Notes under the pieces: model-generated | Databases searched by the model: none | Told to the model about the DNA's origin: nothing | Seen by the model: the letters and a program-made list of their open reading frames with translations, nothing else | Assembly (NCBI RefSeq): GCF_002197815.1 | Contig: NZ_NIUB01000004.1 | Location: forward strand, 124,001 to 188,000 | Direction: 5' to 3' | DNA: 64,000 bases | Source of the DNA: Pseudomonas oleovorans subsp. oleovorans | Lineage (GTDB): Bacteria > Pseudomonadota > Gammaproteobacteria > Pseudomonadales > Pseudomonadaceae | Part shown: piece after piece, positions 18,745 to 28,110 of the stretch | Layout of the letters: every line of letters begins with the position of its first letter | Position numbering within the stretch: the stretch's first letter is position 1 | Position numbers and translations under genes: made by a program

Positions 18745-18834
18745 CGCAACCTCCCGGCAGGATCGCGCATGCCTGGGCCGACAGGCCGCAGTCAGGTATC
18801 CTCGCCTCCTTCCAGCATAGTCGCCCGTTTCGCC

Positions 18835-19926
18835 ATGTCCCTGCCTCGCCCGCTTCGCCTGCTCCTGCTCATTGTGTTGCCATTGCTCGCTGTGCTGATT
18901 GCGCTGGTGTACAGCCTGACCTGGCGCCCGCGGCCCCATGAAGAAGCTGCCGTGTCATGCAGCGGGCAGGTGGCGCAGCTGCAGCCCGGCCAGGCACTCA
19001 AGGTGATGACCTGGAACGTGCAGTACCTGGCCGGCAAGCGCTACGTGTTCTGGTACGACCTGCCCGGCGGCGATGGACCGGACGAGCGCCCGAGCAGCGC
19101 CGACCTGGCCGTCACCCTGGATGAAGTGGTGCGCGTGCTGCGCGACGAACAACCGGATGTCGTACTGCTGCAGGAGCTGCACGACAACGCCAAGGCCAGC
19201 GACTACCAGGATCAGCTGGCCCTGCTTCAGGCACGTCTGAGCGACCTTTACCCCTGCAGCACCGAGGCCTTCTACTGGAAGGCCGGTTTCGTTCCGCACC
19301 CGCGCATCCTCGGCAGCGTCGGCATGAAACTCGGCACCCTCAGTCGCTTCCAGATCGCCCGCGCCGAACGCCTGCAATTACCCATGCTCGATAGCGACCT
19401 GCTGAGCCGTCAGTTCCAGCTCAAGCGCGCCTTGCTGGTCAGCTACCTGCCGATTCGTGGCGGCGACGAACTGGTGGCGATCAACACCCATTTCGATGCC
19501 TTCGCCCAGGGCGCGGACACCATGCAGCGCCAGGTGGAGATGACCGACGGCCTGCTCCAGCAGCTGCAAACCAGCGACAAAACCTGGGTGCTGGGCGGCG
19601 ACCTCAACCTGCTGCCACCCGGTCAGTTCCAGCATCTGCCGGAGGATCAACGTAGCTGGTACGCCGCCGACAGCGAATTACAGGACCTGGCCCGGCGCTA
19701 CCCGATGATCCCCAGCCTACAACAGGCCAGCGGCGCACAGCAGGCGCAGTGGTACACCCACTATCCCAACGACCCGGCCGCCAGTGGCCCGGATCGCACC
19801 CTCGACTACCTGTTCTACAGCCCGCGCCTAACACCACTGGCCAGCCGGGTGCGGCAGCGCGATACCTTGGCGATCTCCGATCATTTACCGGTGATCGGTC
19901 GCTTTTTCCTGCCAACTCAGGAATAA
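18835..19926 (+). CDS. membrane-anchored endonuclease/exonuclease/phosphatase family protein
   Basis: Protein of 363 residues with an N-terminal hydrophobic helix (LLLLIVLPLLAVLIALVY) and an EEP metallohydrolase domain. Active-site motifs are VMTWNVQYL, LLQELHDN, INTHFDAF, GGDLNLLP, DRTLDYLFY and the final ISDHLPV. The family cleaves phosphodiesters in nucleic acids, lipids or inositol phosphates; the export anchor suggests an outer or periplasmic substrate. Confidence 0.9.
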   Translation: MSLPRPLRLLLLIVLPLLAVLIALVYSLTWRPRPHEEAAVSCSGQVAQLQPGQALKVMTWNVQYLAGKRYVFWYDLPGGDGPDERPSSADLAVTLDEVVRVLRDEQPDVVLLQELHDNAKASDYQDQLALLQARLSDLYPCSTEAFYWKAGFVPHPRILGSVGMKLGTLSRFQIARAERLQLPMLDSDLLSRQFQLKRALLVSYLPIRGGDELVAINTHFDAFAQGADTMQRQVEMTDGLLQQLQTSDKTWVLGGDLNLLPPGQFQHLPEDQRSWYAADSELQDLARRYPMIPSLQQASGAQQAQWYTHYPNDPAASGPDRTLDYLFYSPRLTPLASRVRQRDTLAISDHLPVIGRFFLPTQE

Positions 19927-20022
19927 ACCGTGCAGAACTGGACAAATCCACCGCGACTTGTCCATGCTCGTTAGGCACCACTCGATAACAACGAAAAGAC
20001 GGCGAAGAGCCGCGATAACCGG

Positions 20023-20757
20023 ATGCCAAGACGCTTCTGCCTGATATTCATCGCCCTGCTATGGCTACACGCCGCTCATGCTGCCGAGGCCAGGCAACGC
20101 GTTCACGTGGGCTACTACGAGTTTCCGCCCTATTCCTATACCGACGCGCAAGGCCAGCCCAGCGGCTCAGGCCTGGAGCTGGCCGCTCGCCTGCTCGACG
20201 AAGCGGGATACCAGGCAGACTTTCGCTCCTACCCCGGCGCCCGCCTCTACAGCGGTCTGCTCGACGGCAGCATACATATCTGGGCCGGCGCCTCAGGCAA
20301 GCCGGAGCTGGTCGAGCACACCCTCGAAGGCAAGCACCTGCTGGGGGAGATCACCCTCAACCTGTATTTTCGCCACGACACACCTGCACCGCGCATTCCG
20401 GATGATCTGCAGGATCGTGGGGTGATCCTGATCACCGGCTACAGCTACTGGCAGGACGTCAATCAATGGCTGACAGATCCGGCGCGCAATATCACTCATC
20501 ACCGTACCGCCAACCACACCTCGGCCCTGGAAATGCTCCAGCGCCGACGTGGCGACTACCTGCTGGACTACCAGGCGCCCGTTGAACAGGCCATGCGCAC
20601 GCTGGGCATGGCTGAGCTGCCCTTCGTCGAAGTGCAACGTCTGCCACTGCGGCTGATCTATTCGCGCCACGCCCCGAATGCCGAGCGCCTGCGCGATGAT
20701 CTGGATCGGGCCTATCAGCGCTTGCAGGATGCCGGCGAGGATCTGCAGCTGTACTGA
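20023..20757 (+). CDS. periplasmic substrate-binding protein, SBP_bac_3 type
   Basis: Protein of 244 residues with a signal peptide ending near HAAHA and the opening VGYYEFPPYSYTDAQGQ, followed by SGSGLELAARLLDEAGY. This belongs to the family of amino-acid-type solute-binding proteins, but there is no ABC permease nearby; orphan members often act as sensors or have uncertain ligands. The 3' end is 4 bases from the end of the convergent TlpA-like gene. Confidence 0.85.
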   Translation: MPRRFCLIFIALLWLHAAHAAEARQRVHVGYYEFPPYSYTDAQGQPSGSGLELAARLLDEAGYQADFRSYPGARLYSGLLDGSIHIWAGASGKPELVEHTLEGKHLLGEITLNLYFRHDTPAPRIPDDLQDRGVILITGYSYWQDVNQWLTDPARNITHHRTANHTSALEMLQRRRGDYLLDYQAPVEQAMRTLGMAELPFVEVQRLPLRLIYSRHAPNAERLRDDLDRAYQRLQDAGEDLQLY

Positions 20758-20761
20758 CCCT

Positions 20762-21568
20762 TCAATCGCCGCGCAGCCTGGCCAGCGCACGCTCCAGGCT
20801 GGCGTGCGACAGCTCGCCCAGGTGACTGCCGACCTGCCGGCCCTCGGCATCGTAGAACAGCGTGGTGGGTAACGCCCGCGAGCCCACCAACTGACCCAGC
20901 TGCACCTGCTCGTCGAGCAGCAGATTGTCCAGACTCAGTTGCCGCGCGGCGAGGAACTCACCCACCAGCGCAGCACTTTCCCCCTGATTGACGAACAGGA
21001 TGGTGATAGCAGCCTCACGCTGCTGCGCCTGCATCAGCACCGGCATCTCACGTCGACATGGCGGGCACCAGGTGGCCCACAGGTTGACCACCAGCGGCCG
21101 GCCGGCGTAGTCACGCAGGTTCACCGGATTGCCTTGCATATCCCGCACCTGCAGATCAGGCAGTCGCGTGCCCTGCTCCAGCGCATGCAACAGCAGGTTG
21201 CCACCCAGCCACAGCGCCAGACCGACGCCCATCGCCACGCCCAACGGCCGGCGCAATTGTGCCTGGCGCCAGAGATACCAGGCTCCCAGCGCCAATCCTG
21301 CGAGCACACCCGGCCAGGCGATGAAGCCGCCATCACGGATATCCACCACCCGCCACGGCTCATCGCGGTAATACTCGGCATACACCAGCACAAACGCCAG
21401 GCGCGCCACCAGCAAGCCCAGCATCAGCATCCGAAACAACTGACTTTCCGGATTGCAGCCGTGGCGACGACCGATCAACCAGCCAACCAGTGTGGCCAGC
21501 AGCAGGCTGCCAAACAGCAGCACATGGGAAACACCAAGGGCCAAGGGCCCGACATCCAGGGTCAGCAT
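20762..21568 (-). CDS. TlpA-like thiol-disulfide reductase with N-terminal membrane domain
   Basis: 268 residues. The C-terminal half is a thioredoxin fold with the redox pair in WATWCPPCRREMP and the cis-proline region SRALPTTLFYD, placed in the periplasm. The N-terminal half has about four hydrophobic helices with GRRHGCNPES and GGFIAWPGVLAGL, resembling part of prolipoprotein diacylglyceryl transferase-like membrane domains. Eight bases separate it from the hrpB gene upstream, so the two are probably co-transcribed. Confidence 0.88.
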   Translation of the reverse strand: MLTLDVGPLALGVSHVLLFGSLLLATLVGWLIGRRHGCNPESQLFRMLMLGLLVARLAFVLVYAEYYRDEPWRVVDIRDGGFIAWPGVLAGLALGAWYLWRQAQLRRPLGVAMGVGLALWLGGNLLLHALEQGTRLPDLQVRDMQGNPVNLRDYAGRPLVVNLWATWCPPCRREMPVLMQAQQREAAITILFVNQGESAALVGEFLAARQLSLDNLLLDEQVQLGQLVGSRALPTTLFYDAEGRQVGSHLGELSHASLERALARLRGD

Positions 21569-21575
21569 CGACTTC

Positions 21576-24113
21576 TCATTTTCTCGGTTTGGCCCGCGCG
21601 GTGGGCTCGGCGATCAGCGGGTCGTCAGGCCAGTAGTGCTTGGGATACCGGCCCTTGAGGTCCTTCTTCACTTCCAGATAGGTGTTGGCCCAGAAGCTGG
21701 CCAGATCCTGGGTGACCTGCACCGGACGGCGTGCCGGGGACAGCAAATGCAGCTTGAGGCCCAGACGACCACCGGCGATGCGCGGCGTCGCGGCCAGGCC
21801 GAACAACTCCTGCAGGCGCACGGCGAGCACCGGCGGGTACTCCGTGTAGTCGATGGCGATGCGCGAGCCGGACGGCACGCTCAGCGCGCGCGGCGCCAGC
21901 TCGTCGAGGCGTTGTGGCAGTGGCCAGGGCAGCAGCGTCTGCAGGATCGAGGGCAGGTCGAGGCCTGCGAAGTGGCTGAGGCGGTTGACCTTGCTTAAGA
22001 ATGGCGTCAGCCACTGCTCGAGGCTGGCCAGCAGGGCGGCATCGGACAGATCCGGCCATTCACTCTGCCCCTGTTGCTGGATGTCCAGCTCGCGCAACAA
22101 CGCCACACGAGCCTGCCACTGGCGCAGCTCCGGCGTCCAGGGCAGCAGCTCCAACCCCTTGCGCCGTACCAGGCCGACCAGCGCGCGGCCGCGCGCCGCC
22201 TCGTCCAGCGCCGCCAGCGCCTGGCGTTCCAGCACCAGCTCGCCGACCTTGCGCTGGCGCTCGGCGCGCAGCACGCCTTCACGCTCGTCCCAGTCGAGCA
22301 CGTCCAGCGTCGCGACCTGCTCGGCCAGTTCGCTGGCGAACAGCGCCGGGTCGAGATCGGCGGCGAGATAGATGCGCTCCTCGCGCTGCCCCTGACGACT
22401 GCCCAGGTCGGCCACCACCAGCCATTCGTGCTTCATCAGGGCATCGGTTTCGCCGAACTGCGCCGCGCGGCCATTGGCCAGGCGATAGTCGGCGCCACCG
22501 GCGCGGCGCTGCTGGGCGATACGGTCGGGGTAAGCGAAGGCCAGCAGGCAGCCGAGCCAGCGCGGATGCTCGGGGTCGCTCACGGCCTGGGTCACCGGCC
22601 GGTTCTTGAGCAGGCCCTGGAACTGCCTAGCCAGTTGCCGCGCGCGCTGCACGCCGCCTTGGGCAGAGCGAGTGGCGCGGCTTTCGCCACTGAGCAGGGC
22701 CAGGCGACCCTGCAGATCAGCGCCACCGCCGCGCAGAATATCGCGTTCCGACAGCAGCGCCGCCAGGTCGCAGGCCAGCGCACCGAGCCCCAGCGCCTGG
22801 CCACGCAGCAGCAGATGGGCGATACGCGGATGGCTCGGCAGCTCGGCCATGGCCTGGCCATGGGCATTGAGTGCACCACGCTCGTCCAGCGCGCCGAGGC
22901 GGTCGAGCAGATCCAACGCCTGGGCATAGGCTGCTGGCGGTGGCACATCGAGCCAGCTCAGCTCCTGCGGCGTCACGCCCCAGCGCAGCAGTTGCAGAGC
23001 CAGGCCGGCCAGATCGGCCTGCAGGATTTCCGCGCTGGAATAGGCGCTGAGCTGTTCGTGCTGCGCCTGCGACCACAAGCGGTAGCAGACGCCCGGCTCC
23101 AGGCGCCCGGCACGACCGGCACGTTGAGTGGCCGAAGCGCGGGAGATGCGCTGGGTGTCGAGGCGTGTCATGCCGCTGGCCGGGTCGAAGCGCGGCACCC
23201 GCGCCAGGCCGGCATCGATGACCACACGCACGCCGTCGATGGTCAGGCTGGTCTCGGCGATGTTGGTGGCCAGCACCACCTTGCGTTTGCCTGCCGGGGC
23301 CGGCTCGATGGCGGCACGCTGGGCAGCCAGGTCCAGTTCGCCGTGCAGCGGGCAGACCAGTACATCCGGCCGATTGCCCAGCGCCTCCTGCAACTGCTCG
23401 GCCACGCGGCGAATCTCGGCCTGGCCGGGCAGGAACACCAGCAGGCTGCCGGATTCATCAGCCAACGCCTGCTGCAGCGTCTGCAGCACGCGCGGTTCGA
23501 TCCACTCGCCTGCCTGGAACGGCGCCCCCCAGCGGATATCCACCGGGAACATGCACCCTTCGCTGCGCAGCACCGGCGCATCACCAAGCAATGCCGACAG
23601 ACGCTCGCCTTCGAGAGTGGCGGACATCAGCAGCACCTTGAGCGGCGCCTCGCCACTGTCTGCGCCGCGGAACATGGCGCGGCCATTGAGCGTCAGCGCC
23701 AGGGCCAGATCGGCATCGAGGCTGCGCTCGTGAAATTCATCGAAGATCACCAGGCCGACGCCATCCAGCGCCGGATCGTCCTGTAAGCGGCGGGCGAGGA
23801 TGCCCTCGGTGACCACTTCGATGCGCGTGTTCGGCCCGACCTTGCTGTCCAGGCGAATGCGGTAGCCGACCGTCTCGCCAACCCGTTCACCCAGTTCGCT
23901 GGCCAGGCGCTCGGCGGCAGCACGAGCGGCCAGCCGGCGTGGTTCGAGCATGAGGATATTCTGCCCGGCCAGCCAAGGCGCATTCAGCAGTGCCAGCGGT
24001 ACGCGGGTGGTCTTGCCGGCGCCGGGCGGCGCCTCCAGCACGGCTTCGTGACGGGCGGACAAGGCATCGCGCAGGGCGGGCAGCAGCGAATCGATAGGCA
24101 GGGTGTTCATCAT
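21576..24113 (-). CDS. hrpB: ATP-dependent helicase HrpB
   Basis: DExH-box helicase of 845 residues, usual length for HrpB. Walker A is PPGAGKTTRVPLALL near residue 30, the DExH box is IFDEFHERSLDADLAL, motif III SATLEGE, and motif VI QRAGRAGRLEPG. The C-terminal HrpB-specific domain ends near the conserved block KGRYPKHYWPDDP. The start may be the second Met at 24110, which has better spacing to GGAGA. In other bacteria HrpB is non-essential and its RNA substrates are poorly known. Confidence 0.95.
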   Translation of the reverse strand: MMNTLPIDSLLPALRDALSARHEAVLEAPPGAGKTTRVPLALLNAPWLAGQNILMLEPRRLAARAAAERLASELGERVGETVGYRIRLDSKVGPNTRIEVVTEGILARRLQDDPALDGVGLVIFDEFHERSLDADLALALTLNGRAMFRGADSGEAPLKVLLMSATLEGERLSALLGDAPVLRSEGCMFPVDIRWGAPFQAGEWIEPRVLQTLQQALADESGSLLVFLPGQAEIRRVAEQLQEALGNRPDVLVCPLHGELDLAAQRAAIEPAPAGKRKVVLATNIAETSLTIDGVRVVIDAGLARVPRFDPASGMTRLDTQRISRASATQRAGRAGRLEPGVCYRLWSQAQHEQLSAYSSAEILQADLAGLALQLLRWGVTPQELSWLDVPPPAAYAQALDLLDRLGALDERGALNAHGQAMAELPSHPRIAHLLLRGQALGLGALACDLAALLSERDILRGGGADLQGRLALLSGESRATRSAQGGVQRARQLARQFQGLLKNRPVTQAVSDPEHPRWLGCLLAFAYPDRIAQQRRAGGADYRLANGRAAQFGETDALMKHEWLVVADLGSRQGQREERIYLAADLDPALFASELAEQVATLDVLDWDEREGVLRAERQRKVGELVLERQALAALDEAARGRALVGLVRRKGLELLPWTPELRQWQARVALLRELDIQQQGQSEWPDLSDAALLASLEQWLTPFLSKVNRLSHFAGLDLPSILQTLLPWPLPQRLDELAPRALSVPSGSRIAIDYTEYPPVLAVRLQELFGLAATPRIAGGRLGLKLHLLSPARRPVQVTQDLASFWANTYLEVKKDLKGRYPKHYWPDDPLIAEPTARAKPRK

Positions 24114-24238
24114 TTCTCCACAGCAGGCCGGCGATTATAACGGCGAACCGCCTGCCAACTTGCGGGTCTGAAACAGCGCGCTGCAGTTTTGCAATCATCG
24201 CCTTGCTATAGTTGCGCCACGTTTTTATGGAGGTGCTC

Positions 24239-24658
24239 ATGCGCACGAAATCCCGCGTTATCGTCGGCGTTGTCGCCGCTACCCTGCTCGCTCAACTGAC
24301 CGCTTGCGGCTCGATCTTCTATCCGGATCGCCGTGGCCAGATCGAAGGTAAAATTGACCCGGTGATCGCCGGGGCCAACGCCATCGGTATCCTGTTCTAC
24401 GTGATTCCTGGCCTGATCGCCTTCGCCATCGACTTCGCCACCGGCGCCATCTACCTGCCCGAAGGCCAGACCGCCCAGGTCGACCCGCAGCAGCTCAAGC
24501 AACTGATCGGCACCGACGGCAAGGTCGACCAGTACGCCCTGAAAACACTGATCGAGACCAGCACCGGCCATCAACTGCCACTCGACGATCCGCGTCTGAT
24601 CCAGCACAGCGGTAGCGCCGAACAACTGGCCGCCTACGGTCTGCGTCCGGCAGCCTGA
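24239..24658 (+). CDS. putative lipoprotein with a hydrophobic helix
   Basis: Protein of 139 residues. The signal peptide ends in the lipobox QLTACGS, so it is lipid-anchored. A hydrophobic stretch follows (AIGILFYVIPGLIAFAIDF), then a polar C-terminal part including PQQLKQLIGTDGKVDQ. The start is fixed by GGAGGTG 6 bases upstream. I recognise it as a conserved Pseudomonas-type polypeptide without known function. The cation transporter gene starts 4 bases later, so they may form an operon. Confidence 0.8.
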   Translation: MRTKSRVIVGVVAATLLAQLTACGSIFYPDRRGQIEGKIDPVIAGANAIGILFYVIPGLIAFAIDFATGAIYLPEGQTAQVDPQQLKQLIGTDGKVDQYALKTLIETSTGHQLPLDDPRLIQHSGSAEQLAAYGLRPAA

Positions 24659-24662
24659 CAGC

Positions 24663-25544
24663 ATGCATACACCCCAGCACGCCAGGCTGATGCGCCTGGC
24701 CACCCGGGCAGCGCTGACGGTGGCGCTGACCCTGGTGCTGGCCAAGGCGATTGCCTGGTGGCTGAGTGGTTCGGTCAGCCTGCTGGCGGGTCTCACCGAT
24801 TCGCTGCTCGACAGCGCCGCTTCGCTGATCAACCTGATCGCCGTGCACTTCGCCCTGCGCCCGGCCGATGAGGATCACCGCTACGGTCATGGCAAGGCCG
24901 AAGCGCTGGCCGGGCTCGGCCAGGCGCTGTTCATCGGCATCAGCGCCGTGCTCATCGGCCTGCAAGGCGTCGAGCGCCTGCAGTCGCCGCAACCGCTGGC
25001 AGCCGAGGGTATCGGCATCGCGGTGATGCTGCTGTCGCTGGCGCTGACCGTGGCCCTGCTGGCGTTCCAGCGCAAGGTGGTGCGGGAAACCGGCTCCACG
25101 GCCATCCATGCCGATTCGCTGCACTATCGCTCCGATATCCTCCTCAACAGCAGCATCCTGCTTGCCCTGCTGCTGACCCGCTTCGGCTGGCTGCAGATGG
25201 ATGCACTCTTCGCCATCGGCATTGCCGTCTATATCTTCTGGAGCGCCCTGAGCATCGTGCGCGGCGCGATTGCCGTGCTGATGGACGAGGAACTGCCCAG
25301 CGAAACCACCCAGCACATGTACGCGCTGGCCACAGCCGTACCGGGCGTGCTCGGCGCCCACGACCTGCGCACGCGCATCTCCGGTACACGCTGGTTCGTC
25401 CAGCTGCACCTGGAACTGCCGGGGGAGATGAGCCTGTCGCAGGCCCACGCCCATTGCGTCGCCGTGGAAAAGGCCATTCATGATCACTATCCGCGTGCCG
25501 AGGTACTGGTACACGCCGACCCGCAAGAAGTGGTCCCGCACTGA
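24663..25544 (+). CDS. cation diffusion facilitator metal exporter (FieF-like)
   Basis: CDF-family antiporter of 293 residues that exports divalent metal (Zn2+, Fe2+ or Cd2+) in exchange for protons. Six transmembrane helices precede a cytoplasmic C-terminal domain. Metal-site residues are in LTDSLLDSAASL (helix II) and HADSLHYRSD (helix V). The RYGHGKAEALAG loop is conserved in FieF. Metal preference is not certain from sequence. Confidence 0.92.
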   Translation: MHTPQHARLMRLATRAALTVALTLVLAKAIAWWLSGSVSLLAGLTDSLLDSAASLINLIAVHFALRPADEDHRYGHGKAEALAGLGQALFIGISAVLIGLQGVERLQSPQPLAAEGIGIAVMLLSLALTVALLAFQRKVVRETGSTAIHADSLHYRSDILLNSSILLALLLTRFGWLQMDALFAIGIAVYIFWSALSIVRGAIAVLMDEELPSETTQHMYALATAVPGVLGAHDLRTRISGTRWFVQLHLELPGEMSLSQAHAHCVAVEKAIHDHYPRAEVLVHADPQEVVPH

Positions 25545-25587
25545 CCTGAGCGCCCCGACTTGCGGCCGTCGCAAATGCCAGGCAAGA

Positions 25588-25612
25588 AAAAGGGGCCTTG
25601 CGGCCCCCTCGG
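25588..25612 (-). terminator. Rho-independent terminator reading on the minus strand
   Basis: Hairpin GGGGCC-GCAA-GGCCCC followed on the minus strand by a run of T (TTTTTCTT). On the plus strand no T run follows, so it cannot serve the metal-exporter gene efficiently. No minus-strand gene ends here, which suggests an unannotated transcript. Confidence 0.75.
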
Positions 25613-25790
25613 GAAATCTGTCCGGTGCTGGCGATGCTGTCGCCGCTTTCGTCGCCCGCCTGGTTGGGCAGTGCGGACCCGGGTGCCGAGGCGATCCGGT
25701 AAGGATCGTCGGCGCCGGCTCACCTGGTTGGGCGAGGCCGGTAGGACTTGTCGTCCGGGCCGTGAAACTGAGATAAAGCTTACGCCTGGC
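25613..25790 (-). ncRNA. candidate small RNA in the metal-exporter/lrp intergenic region
   Basis: The 350-base gap between the CDF gene and the lrp-type gene holds no credible ORF. On the minus strand it forms several short hairpins, such as CGATCC-TTACC-GGATCG, and contains the repeat CCCAACCAGG twice, before ending in a strong terminator. AT-rich sequence at 25795-25890 could carry its promoter and that of the divergent lrp gene. I do not recognise it as a known RNA family; boundaries are approximate. Confidence 0.45.
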
Positions 25791-25894
25791 ACGCCGAAAT
25801 AAGATTGCTAATATTGCTTACAAATTCACCAATTGCGCAATTAAAACCCAACGAAGCACCATTTAGCACAATTCATTCTTTAGCCGGTTAGAAA

Positions 25895-26374
25895 ATGGAC
25901 AAACTCGACCGTTACGACCTGAATATTCTTGCCGAATTGCAGCGCAACGCTGCCCTGTCCAATCAGGAGCTGGCCGAACGCATCGGCCTGTCACCCTCGC
26001 CCTGCTCGCGTCGCGTCAAACAACTGGAAGACGACGGCTATATCACCGGCCAGGTGGCCCTGCTGGATCGCAAGAAGCTCGGCCTGAGCCTGACCGCCTA
26101 CGTGCTGATCGGCATGGACCGGCACACGCCCGAGCGTTTCGAGCACTTTCAGGACGAAATCCGCAAGTGCCCCGAAGTGCTGGAGTGCTGCCTGGTAACC
26201 GGGATGGATGCCGACTACCAGCTCAAGGTGGTGGTGCCGGACATGGACCATTACCAGAAGCTGCTACTCGGCACCCTGACGCGCATCGACGGGGTTTCCA
26301 GCGTGCGTTCGAGCTTCGTGCTGCAGCAGATTCTGTCCAGCACGCAGTTGCCCTTACAGCATCTGCGCGACTGA
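25895..26374 (+). CDS. Lrp/AsnC-family transcriptional regulator
   Basis: Regulator of 159 residues. The N-terminal winged helix-turn-helix is ILAELQRNAALSNQELAERI with the recognition helix SPSPCSRRVKQLEDDG; the C-terminal RAM domain binds amino acids (VTGMDADYQLKVVVPDM). Such proteins sense amino-acid supply. Which genes it controls is not visible; the upstream AT-rich region is a likely site of autoregulation. Confidence 0.92.
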   Translation: MDKLDRYDLNILAELQRNAALSNQELAERIGLSPSPCSRRVKQLEDDGYITGQVALLDRKKLGLSLTAYVLIGMDRHTPERFEHFQDEIRKCPEVLECCLVTGMDADYQLKVVVPDMDHYQKLLLGTLTRIDGVSSVRSSFVLQQILSSTQLPLQHLRD

Positions 26375-26464
26375 AAGTCGCAGGGTGAACCCGATCATGC
26401 CGCGCACCAGGCCGGGGCGCGTATAATTTTCGCCCTGCGTTTTCCCTGCGAATCACGAGGCACC

Positions 26465-26683
26465 ATGGAAACCGAACAATTCGAAGCCCTGATGATGTAC
26501 GTCCTGGTGGGCGGCCTGATACTGTTCATGTTCTTCATCATCTGGGACCTGGCGAAGAAGTCCAAGGCCGGTCGCCTCGGCACCGCCATCCTGTTCCTCG
26601 GCCTGGGCCTGTGCCTGTTCGCCTTCCTCGCCAAGCCGATCATCACCTACATTATCGAGACCGCGCGCGGCATTCATGGTTGA
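26465..26683 (+). CDS. DUF2788 small membrane protein
   Basis: 72 residues with two hydrophobic helices (YVLVGGLILFMFFIIWDLA and LGTAILFLGLGLCLFAFLA) separated by a basic loop, KKSKAGR. It matches the conserved gammaproteobacterial DUF2788 family of unknown function. GAGGCACC upstream is a plausible ribosome site. Confidence 0.85.
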   Translation: METEQFEALMMYVLVGGLILFMFFIIWDLAKKSKAGRLGTAILFLGLGLCLFAFLAKPIITYIIETARGIHG

Positions 26684-26766
26684 ATGACCGCAGTAGCCTG
26701 CTCTACATCTGACCGTCTCCAGGCCATCGTCTCGATGCGACCTGCCGCCTACTCAAGGAGTTACAC

Positions 26767-27159
26767 ATGAGCGCCGCCAATCTGGTGATGCAGAGCTATG
26801 GACGCTGCTGCGCCAGCCCGGATTTCTTTGACAGTTTCTACCGCCACTTCCTCGCCAGCTCGCCGCTGATTCGCGAGAAGTTCGTCGACACCGACATGAG
26901 TGCGCAGAAACAGCTGTTACGCCAGGGCATTCTCAACCTGGTCATGCACGCCCGTGGCATGCCCGATACCAAGCTGCGCGCCCTGGGTGAATCGCACTCG
27001 CGCCAGCGTCTGGACATCCGCCCCGAACTCTACGACCTGTGGCTCGACGCGCTGCTGCTGACCATCAGCGAACACGACAAGGAGTGCGACGCAGACGTGC
27101 GCCAGGCCTGGCGTGAAGTGCTGAACAAAGGTATCGCCGTGATCAAGGCGGGTTATTGA
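26767..27159 (+). CDS. bacterial globin-like haem protein
   Basis: 130 residues of the single-domain globin type found in Pseudomonas. The E-helix region is LLRQGILNLVMHARG and the probable proximal histidine is in LRALGESHSRQRLDIRPELYD-type sequence. Likely binds haem and handles O2 or NO; the physiological role is not known. The start is well supported by AAGGAGTT 6 bases upstream. Confidence 0.88.
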   Translation: MSAANLVMQSYGRCCASPDFFDSFYRHFLASSPLIREKFVDTDMSAQKQLLRQGILNLVMHARGMPDTKLRALGESHSRQRLDIRPELYDLWLDALLLTISEHDKECDADVRQAWREVLNKGIAVIKAGY

Positions 27160-27266
27160 TTCAGGTCAGGGTCGCCGGCCCGGCCTCTGCGACAAAACGT
27201 CCGCTGCCCTGAGCACGGGTGCGCGCAGCCCAGGCGGCCCCACGACATACTAGGTTCTGAAACAGT

Positions 27267-27325
27267 CGTCATTCCCGCGAAGGCGGGAACCTAGAAACTG
27301 GGCTCCCGCCTGCGCGGGAGTGACG
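27267..27325. repeat. intergenic inverted repeat
   Basis: About 59 bp: CGTCATTCCCGCGAAGGCGG at the left and an imperfect complement ending CGCGGGAGTGACG at the right. It lies in the otherwise empty 208-base gap between the globin and the convergent pseudouridine synthase gene. This form differs from the REP palindromes elsewhere in the window. Confidence 0.75.
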
Positions 27326-27367
27326 GTATATGGATTTTCAGTGCTTCATCAGGCAAGCCGCGCGCCT

Positions 27368-27988
27368 CTACGGCAACTGCGCGGGCACCTCACGCCATTG
27401 CCCAGGCTGCAACCCGTCCAGCCGCCAGGGACCGATAGCCACGCGCACCAGGCGCAGGGTTGGCAGGCCAACTGCAGCGGTCATGCGCCGTACCTGACGG
27501 TTGCGCCCCTCGCGAATCACCAGCTCCAGCCAGCGCGTGGGCACGCTCTTGCGAAAACGCACCGGCGGATTTCTGTCCCACAGTTGCGGCTCGCCCAGCA
27601 GACGCGCTTCGGCTGGCAGGGTCGGGCCGTCATTGAGCGTCACGCCCGCGCGTAACTGCTGCAATTGTTCCTCGCTCGGCTCGCCTTCCACCTGCACCCA
27701 GTAGGTCTTCGCCAGCTTGTGCCTGGGGTCGGCGATACGCGCCTGCAAGCGGCCATCATTGGTCAACAGCAACAAACCCTCGCTGTCGCGATCCAGGCGC
27801 CCAGCCGGGTAGACACCGGGCACATCGACGAAATCCTTGAGCGTGGCGCGGCCCTGCTCGTCATTGAACTGGGTGAGCACGTCGAACGGTTTGTTCAGCA
27901 GCAGCAAGCGCGGCTGCGCAGGCGGCGCCTTGGCCACACGACGCGGGGCTGCGGGACGGCGACTGGCAGGAGGACGGGGGCGTGACAT
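27368..27988 (-). CDS. rluE: 23S rRNA pseudouridine synthase, RluE/RsuA type
   Basis: 206 residues. The catalytic Asp is in the family motif [17 protein letters not shown] near residue 65. Also visible are KTYWVQVEG and the end block [24 protein letters not shown]. No S4 domain precedes the catalytic domain, which together with the basic N-terminal tail fits RluE (pseudouridine 2457 of 23S rRNA) better than RsuA. Specificity is inferred from family only. Confidence 0.88.
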   Translation of the reverse strand: MSRPRPPASRRPAAPRRVAKAPPAQPRLLLLNKPFDVLTQFNDEQGRATLKDFVDVPGVYPAGRLDRDSEGLLLLTNDGRLQARIADPRHKLAKTYWVQVEGEPSEEQLQQLRAGVTLNDGPTLPAEARLLGEPQLWDRNPPVRFRKSVPTRWLELVIREGRNRQVRRMTAAVGLPTLRLVRVAIGPWRLDGLQPGQWREVPAQLP

Positions 27989-28110
27989 GCAACGATCTTC
28001 GCTCAGACAGGGCTGCGCAGTGTAACGCACGATAAACGCCACTGATGGTGCTTCCACGCCTGGCCAGAGAGACTAAGCTGCTGGTCTACCCCTGCACTCA
28101 GGAGCCACCG

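Noticed and set aside
22074..23786. 570-codon plus-strand frame opposite hrpB
   Set aside because: Gln/Ala/Arg-rich shadow without domain motifs; hrpB carries all helicase motifs.
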